In this document: positions 28,258 through 37,089 of the stretch, piece after piece | How positions within the stretch are numbered: position 1 is the stretch's first letter | Layout: each line of letters starts with the position of its first letter | NCBI RefSeq assembly: GCF_003952225.1 | Contig: NZ_CP034437.1 | Coordinates: 3,401,001 to 3,465,000 of the forward strand | Source: Paenibacillus albus | GTDB lineage: Bacteria > Bacillota > Bacilli > Paenibacillales > Paenibacillaceae | Direction of reading: 5' to 3' | Length of the DNA: 64,000 bases | The notes under the pieces: generated by a model | What the model was told of the DNA's origin: nothing | What the model saw: the letters and a program-made list of their open reading frames with translations, nothing else | Database searches by the model: none | Position numbers and translations under genes: made by a program

Positions 28258-29028
28258 ATGGATACTCACTTATTCTTGGAAGAGATGGCTGACAGCTTCA
28301 AGCAGGCTTTAGGAGAGAATATAGTGGGCATCTATTTGCATGGTTCACTGGCAATGGGAGGCTTTAACCCTGACAAGAGCGACATAGACATCATCATTAT
28401 TGCGAAAAGCAAGCTTACTATAGAGGAAACCAAAGCGCTCACCAAGCAGCTGTTATTGTTGCATGATGAGCTGCCAAGCGGCCGCGGTATTGAGCTGAGC
28501 ATCGTCTTGGCAGCTATAGCAGCTGACTTCGTGCATCCGGCTCCGTTCGAGTATCATTACTCGGATTATCATCGAGAAAAGTATCAAAGGGATGAAGACT
28601 ATTGCTGCGGCGGGTTTGAAGATCCAGATTTGGCAGCACATTTTACGGTTATCTATGAGCGAGGAATGACCATCTACGGCAAACCTATTCGAGAGGTGTT
28701 CATGCCTGTCGATAGAGCCTTTTACTTGCAGGCGATCATTGGTGATATTGCAAGCGCGTCCGCTGAAATCATGGATTCTCCGGTCTATTACACTTTAAAT
28801 TTGTGTCGGGTACTGTTGTATTTGCGAGAAGGCGTGGTTTCCTCCAAGAAAGAGGCTGCTGAATGGGCGCTCCATGCTCTGCCTCATGAATTCAATCCGG
28901 TAATTGCTGCTTGCTTAGGAGAATACAGTGGGTTAGCAAAAGTACACCAGTTAGGTGAAGTAGAGCTACAGCTACAGGCGTTTGCTAAGTTTATGTTGAA
29001 AGAGATTAAGGAATATGGCGATTATTGA
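28258..29028 (+). CDS. AadA-like nucleotidyltransferase (DUF4111 domain)
   Basis: 256-aa protein with an N-terminal polymerase-beta-type nucleotidyltransferase domain (LHGSLAMGGFNPDKSDIDI, about residues 27-45; catalytic G-S and D-x-D) and a C-terminal helical DUF4111-like region. This is the architecture of aminoglycoside adenylyltransferases ANT(9)/ANT(3''), which modify spectinomycin or streptomycin. Whether this one confers resistance is unknown. A second, different member lies at 35083. A terminator follows immediately. Confidence 0.82.
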   Translation: MDTHLFLEEMADSFKQALGENIVGIYLHGSLAMGGFNPDKSDIDIIIIAKSKLTIEETKALTKQLLLLHDELPSGRGIELSIVLAAIAADFVHPAPFEYHYSDYHREKYQRDEDYCCGGFEDPDLAAHFTVIYERGMTIYGKPIREVFMPVDRAFYLQAIIGDIASASAEIMDSPVYYTLNLCRVLLYLREGVVSSKKEAAEWALHALPHEFNPVIAACLGEYSGLAKVHQLGEVELQLQAFAKFMLKEIKEYGDY

Positions 29029-29046
29029 AAATAATAATTGTTGATA

Positions 29047-29074
29047 CCCCTCCAATGGTCTTTGGTGGGGTTTT
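29047..29074 (+). terminator. Terminator after AadA-like gene
   Basis: Stem CCCCTCCAA / TTTGGTGGGG with a short loop and TTTT; overlaps the next promoter's -35. Confidence 0.75.
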
Positions 29075-29102
29075 GACGTTGAAAGCGCAATGTCCCTATA
29101 AT
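29073..29102 (+). promoter_or_regulatory. hrpB promoter
   Basis: TTGACG, 18-bp spacer, TATAAT, about 36 bp before the hrpB ATG. Confidence 0.75.
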
Positions 29103-29137
29103 AGAACGTATGAAATCGTTAGACAGGGGACTCTCGC

Positions 29138-31681
29138 ATGGATGATCGTGATCGGAAACAACAAATACAATCGCAAGGCGAGCTGCCGATCGACGGCTTG
29201 CTGCCTGAGCTTCAGCAACTGCTGACGGAACGAAACGCAGCCGTACTCGTTGCGGCTCCCGGAGCGGGTAAGACGACGAGGGTGCCGCTCGCTCTGCTTT
29301 CAGCGCCATGGCTGGCTGGTCAGCGCATTCTTATGCTGGAGCCGCGCCGATTGGCAGCGCGTGCTGCGGCCCGGTTCATGGCCGCGTCGCTCGGCGAACA
29401 GGTAGGTGGTACGGTCGGTTACCGCGTTCGGATGGATACGAAGGTGGGGCCGTCAACGGTGATTGAAGTGATCACCGAAGGGGTATTAACACGAATGCTG
29501 CAAGCTGACCCGGCGCTGGAGGGTGTCGGTATTGTCATCTTTGACGAGTTCCATGAGCGGCATCTGCATGGCGATCTGGGACTCGCGTTATGCTTGCAGA
29601 CGCAGGCTGTTCTTCGCGATGATCTGCGGCTGCTTGTCATGTCAGCGACGCTGGAAGCAGAGCCGGTCGCGGAGCTGCTCGGTGGTGCGCCCCTTCTCGT
29701 GAGCGAAGGGCGCGCTTATCCGGTGGAGACGCATTATGCGGCGAAACCTGTGAATGGCCGCGTGGAGGATGCGATCACGCGCACGGTCTTGGAAGCTGTG
29801 CAGCGCGATGAAGGCGATGCGCTGGTCTTTCTGCCGGGAGCGGGCGAGATTCACCGCGTAGCGGGATTGCTTCGCGCATCGGCGGCGCTGCCGGCCGGAA
29901 CGCAGGTGGTACCGTTGTACGGGGCGTTATCGCCGGAAGAGCAGGATCGTGCCGTTGCGCCTTCGGCGGAAGGCGAACGAAAGATTGTACTCGCGACGAC
30001 CATCGCGGAGTCAAGCGTCACGGTTCGCGGCGTCCGCATCGTCGTCGACAGCGGATTAAGCCGCGTGCCGCGCTTCTCGCCGCGGACAGGCATGGCACGG
30101 CTGGAAACCGTGCCGGTGTCGGTCGCTTCGGCGGATCAGCGCCGCGGGCGTGCCGGTCGCGAAGCACCGGGCGTCTGCTACCGGCTGTGGACGGAGCAGG
30201 AGCATCGGCAGCTGCAGCCGCAGAGCGAGCCGGAGCTGCTCGGCGCGGATCTTGCGCCGCTTGCGCTTGAGCTCGCGATCTGGGGCATCGCCGATCCGTT
30301 TGAGGAGCTCGCGTGGCTGACGAAGCCGCCGGCTGCCGCGTACTCGCAGGCGCAGGAGCTGCTGCGCGAGCTTGGCGCGCTCGATGCAGGAGGCAAGCCG
30401 ACCGCGCACGGCAAAGCGATGGCCGAGCTCGGCATGCATCCGCGTCTCGCGCATATGGTGCTCGAGGCGAAGCCGCTCGGTCAAGGCGAAGCGGCATGCG
30501 AGCTCGCCGCGCTGCTCGGCGAGCGCGATCTGCTGCGCCAGACGCGCAGCATCGACATGCGGCTGCGCGTGGATGCGCTGCGCGGGCGCGGAGCCGGCGG
30601 CGGAGAGCAGCCGGACGCCGCCGTGCTGGCGCGGCTCGCCGCGGAGGCGCGCGAATGGATGCGCGCCGCTGGCATCGCGCCGCAGCAGCGGCAAGCAAGA
30701 GCTGCCGCGGACGCGGACGCGACCGGGCTGCTGCTCGCGCTCGCGTACCCGGATCGCATCGCGCAGCGCCGCGGCGACGGCCGGTTCTTGCTTCGCAGCG
30801 GTCGAGGTGCGGCTGTACAGGAGCTGCAGCCGCTCTCCAGCGCGCCTTACCTCGCGACCGCGGAGCTTGAGGATAGCGGCAGCGACAGCCGTATCCTGCT
30901 CGGCGCGCCGATAACGCTCGCTGAACTTGAGCGGCACTTCGCTGATCAGCTCGCCGAAGAGGCGGATGTGCGATGGGACCGCCAAGCCGGGGCGGTGCGA
31001 GCACGGCGGCGCATACGGCTCGGATCGCTGATCTTGAAGGATACTCAGCTCGACAGGGCTGATCCAGAGCTTGTAATGAACGCGCTATTCAGCGGCATCG
31101 CCGAATACGGGCTGGATATGCTTCCTTGGACGAAGCAAGCTCGCCAGCTGCAAGCCCGGATCGCGCTTATGCATACGCACAATGCGAGCTGGCCGGATGT
31201 TTCCGAAGAAGCGCTGCTAGCATCGCTCCCGGAATGGCTCGGTCCATATGTAGGCGGTATGCGCAGCCGAAGCGATCTTTCGCGCCTCAATATGGCGCAG
31301 ATTATGGAGTCGCTGCTGTCCTGGCAGGAGCGCTCGCTGCTTGATAATGAAGTGCCGACGCACATCAAGGTGCCAAGCGGTTCGCGGATCCCTGTCGATT
31401 ACAGCGACCCGGCTGCGCCGGTGCTCGCTGTCCGGCTGCAGGAGCTGTTCGGCCTTGCGCAGACGCCGCGCATTGCAGGCGGCAAGCTCCCGATTACGAT
31501 TCATCTTCTGTCGCCCGCGCAGAGGCCGGTGCAGGTGACGCAGGACTTGGCGAGCTTTTGGCAGAACACGTATTTTGAAGTAAAGAAGGACTTGAAGGGT
31601 CGCTATCCTAAGCATTATTGGCCGGACAACCCGCTTGAGGCGGAGCCGACAAGCCGTGCGAAGCCAAGGCCGCAAGCTTGA
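29138..31681 (+). CDS. hrpB: ATP-dependent RNA helicase HrpB
   Basis: 847-aa DEAH-box helicase. Motif I APGAGKTTRVP (about residues 42-52), motif II DEFHERH, motif III SATLEAEP, motif VI QRRGRAGREAPG (about 330-341), then a helicase-associated domain and the HrpB-specific C-terminal domain (VPSGSRIPVDYSDPAAPVLAVRLQELFG). Function in Firmicutes is not established. The middle (about 30.1-30.9 kb) is strikingly GC-rich, which opens long false frames on the other strand. Own promoter. Confidence 0.92.
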   Translation: MDDRDRKQQIQSQGELPIDGLLPELQQLLTERNAAVLVAAPGAGKTTRVPLALLSAPWLAGQRILMLEPRRLAARAAARFMAASLGEQVGGTVGYRVRMDTKVGPSTVIEVITEGVLTRMLQADPALEGVGIVIFDEFHERHLHGDLGLALCLQTQAVLRDDLRLLVMSATLEAEPVAELLGGAPLLVSEGRAYPVETHYAAKPVNGRVEDAITRTVLEAVQRDEGDALVFLPGAGEIHRVAGLLRASAALPAGTQVVPLYGALSPEEQDRAVAPSAEGERKIVLATTIAESSVTVRGVRIVVDSGLSRVPRFSPRTGMARLETVPVSVASADQRRGRAGREAPGVCYRLWTEQEHRQLQPQSEPELLGADLAPLALELAIWGIADPFEELAWLTKPPAAAYSQAQELLRELGALDAGGKPTAHGKAMAELGMHPRLAHMVLEAKPLGQGEAACELAALLGERDLLRQTRSIDMRLRVDALRGRGAGGGEQPDAAVLARLAAEAREWMRAAGIAPQQRQARAAADADATGLLLALAYPDRIAQRRGDGRFLLRSGRGAAVQELQPLSSAPYLATAELEDSGSDSRILLGAPITLAELERHFADQLAEEADVRWDRQAGAVRARRRIRLGSLILKDTQLDRADPELVMNALFSGIAEYGLDMLPWTKQARQLQARIALMHTHNASWPDVSEEALLASLPEWLGPYVGGMRSRSDLSRLNMAQIMESLLSWQERSLLDNEVPTHIKVPSGSRIPVDYSDPAAPVLAVRLQELFGLAQTPRIAGGKLPITIHLLSPAQRPVQVTQDLASFWQNTYFEVKKDLKGRYPKHYWPDNPLEAEPTSRAKPRPQA

Positions 31682-31737
31682 GAGCTTGCGTTGCATTGCG
31701 TTGTTAGACTGCAAGTATTGAGGTGACTTTTCTAAAA

Positions 31738-32022
31738 ATGACGTTGATCCTTAAAGTTTTCGTTCTGTATCTCATAATCATGAATATCTACGTCTTCAAC
31801 TTGATGAGAATTGATAAACGGCGTGCAACAAGAGATCGCAAGCACCGAATTCCTGAGAAAACGCTGCTCGGGATGAGCCTGATCGGAGGCTCGCTCGGAG
31901 GCGTGATGGCGATGCGGATGTTCCGGCATAAGACGAAACATCTTGCTTTTTCCATTGGCATGCCGCTCATGCTGGTGCTTCACGTCGCTTTGGTCAGCTT
32001 GCTGATTCGGTACATGCTGTAA
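31738..32022 (+). CDS. DUF1294 membrane protein
   Basis: 94-aa small membrane protein of the DUF1294 family. Features: N-terminal hydrophobic segment with NIYVFNLMRIDKRRA, then RIPEKTLLGMSLIGGSLGG, a conserved HKTKH motif and a C-terminal hydrophobic segment. GAGGTGAC lies 12 nt before ATG 31738; a GTG at 31723 overlaps that site. Function unknown. It follows hrpB closely and might be cotranscribed. Confidence 0.82.
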   Translation: MTLILKVFVLYLIIMNIYVFNLMRIDKRRATRDRKHRIPEKTLLGMSLIGGSLGGVMAMRMFRHKTKHLAFSIGMPLMLVLHVALVSLLIRYML

Positions 32023-32046
32023 CATTTTGGCATGGCTTGGTATGAA

Positions 32047-32075
32047 TTGACACTTGCAAAGTGATATGCTATATT
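32047..32075 (+). promoter_or_regulatory. Promoter of intact helD
   Basis: TTGACA, 17-bp spacer, TATATT. Predicted start near 32082, giving a structured leader of about 150 nt. Confidence 0.8.
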
Positions 32076-32081
32076 GTTCAC

Positions 32082-32232
32082 TCGTGCTCCCTAACCGAGC
32101 ATTTATAACACGCCATTATTTATACGAACAGACCAAGCCGCATGCGAATGCGGCTTTCTCCGCCTTCTGAAATAGGCATGCGGAGGGGCTGCAGGCAAGG
32201 CAGGCTTGAAGTCGCAGAGGGAGGTAACTGAC
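32082..32232 (+). promoter_or_regulatory. Structured 5' leader of helD with alternative helices
   Basis: Helix 1 pairs AAGCCGCAT (32135-32143) with ATGCGGCTT (32148-32156) around GCGA. Helix 2 would pair CCGCATGC (32138-32145) with GCATGCGG (32176-32183). Helix 3 would pair CTCCGC (32158-32163) with GCGGAG (32180-32185). Helix 2 excludes 1 and 3, a switch-like arrangement. No ligand class is recognised; only a short T-run follows helix 1. Confidence 0.45.
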
Positions 32233-34329
32233 ATGACCGTTCAAAGTGCCTTTCAAGAAGAGGCTGCACGAGTCGAAAATGTGCTGAAACACATTCACGA
32301 GCAGCTTCGTACGATCGGACCCCGTTACACTGGCAATGATTTTACCGAGCAAATGCTCGAAATTCAGCGTGAACAGCGGCAGCAGCGGCTGGAGGTTGCG
32401 CAGCGTGAGCCGTATTTTGGCCGAATTGATTTTCAAGAAATCGTTCATCCTGCACCTAGACCGCTCTACATTGGCAAAGCAGGCGTCGCCCATGAGAAGT
32501 CGAACGAAGTGCTTGTCGTCGATTGGCGCGCACCGGTAGCCAGTTTGTTCTACGCGTTCAGCGGCGGGGAAGCGCCCGTCACCTACGAATCGCCGGATGG
32601 CGATGTGGAGGGAACCGTTCATCTCAAGCGCAACCTGATGGTGCGCGATGGGAAGCTCGAGCGGGTGGTCGACAGCTATGTGCGTGGGCAGGAGGAAGAA
32701 TCCGTCACCGACGAGTTCTTGCTATATCGCCTTGGAGAGAGCAAAGACAATAAGCTGCGCGACATCGTTTCAACGATTCAACAAGAGCAGGACCGCATCA
32801 TTCGGACGGATAAGAACAAAGCCGTCTTCATCCAAGGGGTAGCTGGTAGTGGTAAAACGACGGTTGCCCTCCACCGGCTCGCGTACTTGCTGTATCGTTA
32901 CGCAGGCGCGATTCGCGCGGAGCGGATGGTTATTTTTGCACCGAACCGGATGTTCCTTGATTATATTTCCGGCGTACTGCCGGAGCTCGGCGTTGGCGAT
33001 ATTTTGCAGACGACATTCGCAGAATGGGCGCTTGAGCAACTGGATGGCGCCGTTCGTCTCGACGAAGCATTCGATCCGTTTACGTATTGGTTCGAGCATC
33101 AGCGTTCCAAAGAAGAGATGGATACGGCGACGAGTCGCGTAAAAGGCAGCCTTGCTTTTAAAGCGCTTGTCGACGAGAAGCTTACGCTTACCGAATCTTC
33201 GCTTATTCCGGTGGAATCCTTCGAGCCGATGGCAGGTTGGAAGGTGACGCCGGCGATGATTGTCGAATGGCTATCGACCGACGACAGCAATGAGCCTTAC
33301 ATGAAGCGCCGCGCGAGGCTGGTCAGCCGTTTGAAGCGCTGGCTGGAATCAGAGTGGAAGGCGCGTAGACTAACGGACAAAACGCTCAAGACAAAGCTCA
33401 GCACGAAGCTTAGTGCATATACGAAGAAAATTCCGTCCTTTACAGCTCCTCAGTTGTACAGCTCGCTTCTTGGTGAAGCAGCTGCGCAAGAGCTGCTCGG
33501 GACTGAAGCATGCAAGAATACGATCAAGTCGCTCAAGAAGAAGTTTATCCTTCCTGAGGATCTCGCGCCGCTTGTATACATTCAACTACGGATGTATGGA
33601 AACGAGCAGCCTCCATACGATCATATCGTAATTGACGAAGCGCAGGACTACTCGCCGTTCCAGCTTGAAGCGCTCAAGCAGTGCCAGCGTCAGCCGTCGA
33701 TGACGGTGCTCGGCGATTTGCAGCAGGGTATTCACGGCTATGCCGGCATTCACAGCTGGAAGGAGCAAACGGCGCTCTTCCCGGAAGCGGACACTGGTTA
33801 TTTCGAGCTCGATCGGAGTTATCGGTCGACGATGGAAATTATTGATTTCGCGAACTTGGTGCTTGGCGGCATGGGCGACGGCGTGAAGCCGGCAGTCCCG
33901 GTGTTCCGGAGCGGCGAGGCAGTGGATGTGGTTGATGCAGGCTCCAATGAAGAAAGACTAGCTGGAGTTGTGCAAACGGTTAAGGAATGGCAGGCGACCG
34001 GCCATTACCGGACGATGGCTGTGCTTGGGCGGACTGCCCGGGCATGTGCGGCGATTGCTGCGGAGCTGGAAGCTGCAGGCGTGCCTTGCTCTCTGGTAGA
34101 GAGCAAGCAAGAGGCGTACGGCGGTGGATTAACCGTCGTTCCGGCGTACTTGGCAAAAGGTCTCGAGTTCGACGCAGTGCTAATCGCCGATGCCGATGCG
34201 GACAGCTTCGGGAGCAACGACGCGAAGCTTCTGTATGTGGCATGCACGCGTGCGCTGCATAAGCTGAAGCTGATGTATAGCGGGAAGCTGACGACGCTCG
34301 TAGCGGAGCAGCCGGTTGCGGTTGGTTGA
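32233..34329 (+). CDS. helD: HelD-like RNA polymerase recycling motor ATPase (UvrD-like, SF1)
   Basis: 698-aa HelD family ATPase. HelD removes stalled RNA polymerase from DNA; some relatives (HelR) protect polymerase from rifamycins. N-terminal helical arm (1-60), PYFGRIDF motif, Walker [14 protein letters not shown] (about 203), Walker B IDEAQDY (about 467), SYRST, and C-terminal AKGLEFDAVLIADAD and YVACTRA. The ATG at 32233 follows GGGAGGTAA. No terminator directly follows, so the repeat array downstream is probably in its 3' UTR. A second, broken paralog is at 44052. Confidence 0.9.
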   Translation: MTVQSAFQEEAARVENVLKHIHEQLRTIGPRYTGNDFTEQMLEIQREQRQQRLEVAQREPYFGRIDFQEIVHPAPRPLYIGKAGVAHEKSNEVLVVDWRAPVASLFYAFSGGEAPVTYESPDGDVEGTVHLKRNLMVRDGKLERVVDSYVRGQEEESVTDEFLLYRLGESKDNKLRDIVSTIQQEQDRIIRTDKNKAVFIQGVAGSGKTTVALHRLAYLLYRYAGAIRAERMVIFAPNRMFLDYISGVLPELGVGDILQTTFAEWALEQLDGAVRLDEAFDPFTYWFEHQRSKEEMDTATSRVKGSLAFKALVDEKLTLTESSLIPVESFEPMAGWKVTPAMIVEWLSTDDSNEPYMKRRARLVSRLKRWLESEWKARRLTDKTLKTKLSTKLSAYTKKIPSFTAPQLYSSLLGEAAAQELLGTEACKNTIKSLKKKFILPEDLAPLVYIQLRMYGNEQPPYDHIVIDEAQDYSPFQLEALKQCQRQPSMTVLGDLQQGIHGYAGIHSWKEQTALFPEADTGYFELDRSYRSTMEIIDFANLVLGGMGDGVKPAVPVFRSGEAVDVVDAGSNEERLAGVVQTVKEWQATGHYRTMAVLGRTARACAAIAAELEAAGVPCSLVESKQEAYGGGLTVVPAYLAKGLEFDAVLIADADADSFGSNDAKLLYVACTRALHKLKLMYSGKLTTLVAEQPVAVG

Positions 34330-34347
34330 ATGTAGTGTAAGTGTGGC

Positions 34348-34672
34348 ACCGCATTGGCGGAATTCCACCTAAGCCAGCAAATTCAGCGAAAGAAGCTGGT
34401 TTGCTGGACCTCATTGGTGGAAATCAGTCCAATTCAGCCAAAGAAGCTGGTTTGCTGGACTACATCGGTAGAAATCTGCCTAAGCCAGCCAAAGAAGCTG
34501 GTTTGTTGGACTACATTGGCGGAATTCCGCCCAATCCAGCGAATGAAGCTGGTTTGGTGGACTACATCGGCGGAAATCCGCCCTAAGCCAGCCAAAGAAG
34601 CTGGTTTGCTGGACTACATCGGCGGAAATCCGCCCTAAGCCAGCCAAAGAAGCTGGTTTACTGGACTACATC
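34348..34672. repeat. Tandem 51/52-bp repeat array, each unit with two inverted repeats
   Basis: Six to seven units. The ACTACATC-type anchor recurs at 34348, 34408, 34459, 34510, 34561 and 34613, with a final degenerate copy. Each unit carries CCAGC-N6/7-GCTGG and GGCGGAAATCCGCC-like palindromes. One unit reads GGTAGAAATCTGCC, with G-C changed to A-T on both sides. Units are open in more than one frame, so coding is doubtful. It starts 18 bp after the helD stop. Confidence 0.9.
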
Positions 34673-34722
34673 AGTTGAAGCTTGACTATTTAGTGAAAAT
34701 AGTATTCTTGAAAACGAAACGT

Positions 34723-34770
34723 AAAGTGCCGAGTAAGTCCCTAGACGAGGGATTTGCTCGGCACTTTTTT
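34723..34770 (+). terminator. Strong terminator after the helD repeat array
   Basis: Long hairpin with outer arms AAGTGCCGAG / CTCGGCACTT, inner GTCCCT / AGGGAT and a T-run. It is the first good terminator behind helD, so it likely ends the helD-repeat transcript. Confidence 0.88.
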
Positions 34771-35082
34771 GCTAAGGGCTAGAGCACAACATCGGTAGAT
34801 TGCGCTAAAGTGAGCTAATGAGAATTTCACATGCACCCGCCAGAACATCTAATTACTTCCGTAGTACAGTCAGTACTGCTGTTTGCACCTCATACGGTGA
34901 GCAACCACCGTGGATGGTTAAATACAATGGCAGCCTTTATTTTCAAATAAGCGCGTTGCAGGAGTATGGTCTGATTCCATAAATATGAAATCCTCGCCTG
35001 CCATAATTTCTCTTTATCGGGATAGCCGAAGCGCTTATCATGGGATCAGCAGATCATTTAGTTATAGGCGAGGTGCATAGGA
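34771..35082. other. Intergenic stretch without recognisable gene
   Basis: About 310 bp between the terminator and the next nucleotidyltransferase gene. It holds a small inverted repeat ACGGTG-N6-CACCGT (34894-34911) and no convincing reading frame on either strand. A promoter for 35083 must lie here but no clear one was found. Confidence 0.5.
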
Positions 35083-35901
35083 TTGCTGTTACCCCCATCC
35101 GTTGAAAGAAAGATGAGCAAGTTGACCGGTGCGCTGCAAAGCCGTACATCCATCATCGAATCCATCTATCTATATGGCTCTGTGGCGTTAGGCGATTATA
35201 TTGACGGCACAAGCGATATCGATTTTGTAGTCATCGTCAGTGAAAGTCCTACCGAAGAGGACATAAAAGCGATCAGCGACGCACATACGGAAACGGAGCG
35301 TGAATATCCGGAAGTCGACATCATGGGCATGTACTTGCTTGCTCAGGATCTAGGGCAGCCGTATTGTGCGGATCGTCCGAGCTTAAACTTTTACAATAAG
35401 CAGGTACACACCAACGGTTTCGGAGCAGATTGGAATCCGATTACGTGGTGGATTCTTAAGCATCGCGGCATCCGCGTCGCCGGAGCAGAACAATCGATGA
35501 ATTACGAAATCGATACGCAGTCGCTCTCCCGCTATGTCATCGAGAATATGAACAGCTACTGGTTAGGCTGGATCGAACGTTTGGAGCAATTCATAGCCAC
35601 TAAGGGAAGCTTCTCGACGGGGCAGTTGGATGAAGCGGTGGATTGGTGCGCGCTCGGCATGCTGCGACAGCTCTATACCGTGTCAGAGCAAGGGGTCAAA
35701 AGTAAGGTGCAAGCCGGCGAGTATGGACTTACGGTCATCCCAGAGAAGTGGCATAGCATCATTCAAGAAGCGATATGGATTAAGCAGCTCCGCCCGAAAC
35801 GGGTTTATGTGGATAACGACAAGAGGCTTGGCGATCTCGCCGCTTTGCTGCGATACATTCATGTGGAGGCCAATCGAATCTATAACGCCGCCAAGAGTTA
35901 G
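35083..35901 (+). CDS. AadA-like nucleotidyltransferase (DUF4111 domain), second copy
   Basis: 272-aa protein with a nucleotidyltransferase core (LYGSVALGDYIDGTSDIDFVV, about residues 29-49) and a C-terminal DUF4111-like helical domain (AVDWCALGMLRQLY; RLGDLAALLRYIHVEANRIY). Same architecture as aminoglycoside adenylyltransferases but different from the copy at 28258, so it is not a recent duplicate. TTG start with AGGCGAGGTG upstream. Target unknown. Confidence 0.82.
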   Translation: MLLPPSVERKMSKLTGALQSRTSIIESIYLYGSVALGDYIDGTSDIDFVVIVSESPTEEDIKAISDAHTETEREYPEVDIMGMYLLAQDLGQPYCADRPSLNFYNKQVHTNGFGADWNPITWWILKHRGIRVAGAEQSMNYEIDTQSLSRYVIENMNSYWLGWIERLEQFIATKGSFSTGQLDEAVDWCALGMLRQLYTVSEQGVKSKVQAGEYGLTVIPEKWHSIIQEAIWIKQLRPKRVYVDNDKRLGDLAALLRYIHVEANRIYNAAKS

Positions 35902-35979
35902 ATGCTTGTATTTGTATCTATCCGAAAATGAAATATGCTATGCTAGTGACTTAACGTTCTTACAAAAGGGGTCGCATCC

Positions 35980-37089
35980 ATGGATTTTATCGTCGAGTAT
36001 TTATCGTTCTTCGTTATTCAAGGCGAAGGCGGCGACAATAACGCTGCCAAAACTTTTAAACATTTTCAGACGCTGGACCGCTACGACTATGCAGAGAGTG
36101 AGCTTAAGTCGTTTCTGGACGGTGAGTTTACCCGAATTTGCAAAAGAAAAGCAGAGCGCCATCCGTCCACAGACTCAGCGCCTACTAAGATCGGACGCTT
36201 TATCGTTGAGCCCGGCTACGAGCTGGATAGCAATCCGAACTACAACACGTTCCAACGTCTGCGTCAGTCCACTTCCGCTCAAGAGTTCCACGGCTTTGCC
36301 GATGAGCTCGTTCGGCTATATATGGAAGCAGCGGCCGTTCGCGGCGGCGCCTTCATCGTCGTGCATGCGACGCCGAATCGGCATACGGATGAGCCGCTGC
36401 TGTTCGTGCTCAAGTGCGATTTTGAACCGAAGATTGCCCGCATCACGGATGAGCATAATTTGATCTCGCATGTGGAGATGGCGATCAGCGCGCGGAATAT
36501 GAAGTCGATTCAATATCCGCTAATGCCGGAGGAAGGGATGCTCGAGCCGTGGGAGCTGAAGATCCACCAAGCTTCGCATGCGAGGTATTTCGAGGATTTC
36601 CTTCGGTTCGTCAGCTATGAGAAGGCGATGCCGGAGCTCATGAGCGACCATATGCTTGAGATGGTGCATGAGTATATGGAAGATAAATGGCAAGGGCATG
36701 CGAGTGAGGCGCGCGAGCAGGAAGCGCAGCAGTTCGAGGTGTGGGCGGCGAGCGAGAAGCGGGAGCTGCAGGAATCTTGGCCGCAGGAGCGGGTTGTCGC
36801 TGCAGCGGAACGCCTTATTGAACAGCAGCCTAACCTCAGCGTCGCGTTCAAGCTAGGGGATTGGGGTGTTAAGGGACCGCTTGCCGAATTCGGGCAATCG
36901 ATCCATTTTGCAACCTACAACGGTCGCTATATTGCCCTTATTGAAGGAGACGGCTTCCAGTTCGATCGCAGCATGTCGCCGGTGGAGCTGCTGCAGCCGC
37001 CGGATTTGCTGGAGGTGCTTGAGTTTGTGGGTAAGAAGAAAGAGAAAGCGAATGAAGCAGCATCAATGCTTGACAACCTTCCTTACTAA
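35980..37089 (+). CDS. DUF3900 domain-containing protein
   Basis: 369-aa cytosolic protein of the Bacillales DUF3900 family. Characteristic start FIVEYLSFFVIQGEGG, then KIGRFIVEPGYELDSNPNYN, VRGGAFIVVHATPN and MKSIQYPLMPEEGM. Function unknown. The first 200 or so residues are the most family-like; the last part is acidic with a charged helix (about 215-265). Its end overlaps the start of the next gene by 38 bp. Confidence 0.83.
   Translation: MDFIVEYLSFFVIQGEGGDNNAAKTFKHFQTLDRYDYAESELKSFLDGEFTRICKRKAERHPSTDSAPTKIGRFIVEPGYELDSNPNYNTFQRLRQSTSAQEFHGFADELVRLYMEAAAVRGGAFIVVHATPNRHTDEPLLFVLKCDFEPKIARITDEHNLISHVEMAISARNMKSIQYPLMPEEGMLEPWELKIHQASHARYFEDFLRFVSYEKAMPELMSDHMLEMVHEYMEDKWQGHASEAREQEAQQFEVWAASEKRELQESWPQERVVAAAERLIEQQPNLSVAFKLGDWGVKGPLAEFGQSIHFATYNGRYIALIEGDGFQFDRSMSPVELLQPPDLLEVLEFVGKKKEKANEAASMLDNLPY

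Noticed and set aside
30018..31004. Long minus-strand frames of 328 and 309 codons inside hrpB
   Set aside because: They are Arg/Ala-rich translations of the GC-rich part of hrpB, with no motifs or binding sites.
34341..34638. Open frames through the tandem repeats, encoding a repeated AKEAGLLDYIGG-like peptide
   Set aside because: There is no ribosome binding site, more than one frame is open, and a 52-bp unit breaks the 17-codon period. The base changes fit hairpin conservation better than protein conservation.
34348..34672. CRISPR array
   Set aside because: Units are directly tandem with no unique spacers between conserved repeats, the whole unit varies, and there are no cas genes in the window.
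34681..34722. Promoter for a small RNA ending at 34770 (TTGACT / TATTCT)
   Set aside because: The spacer is only 15 bp and the -10 is poor. Readthrough from helD explains the terminator more simply.
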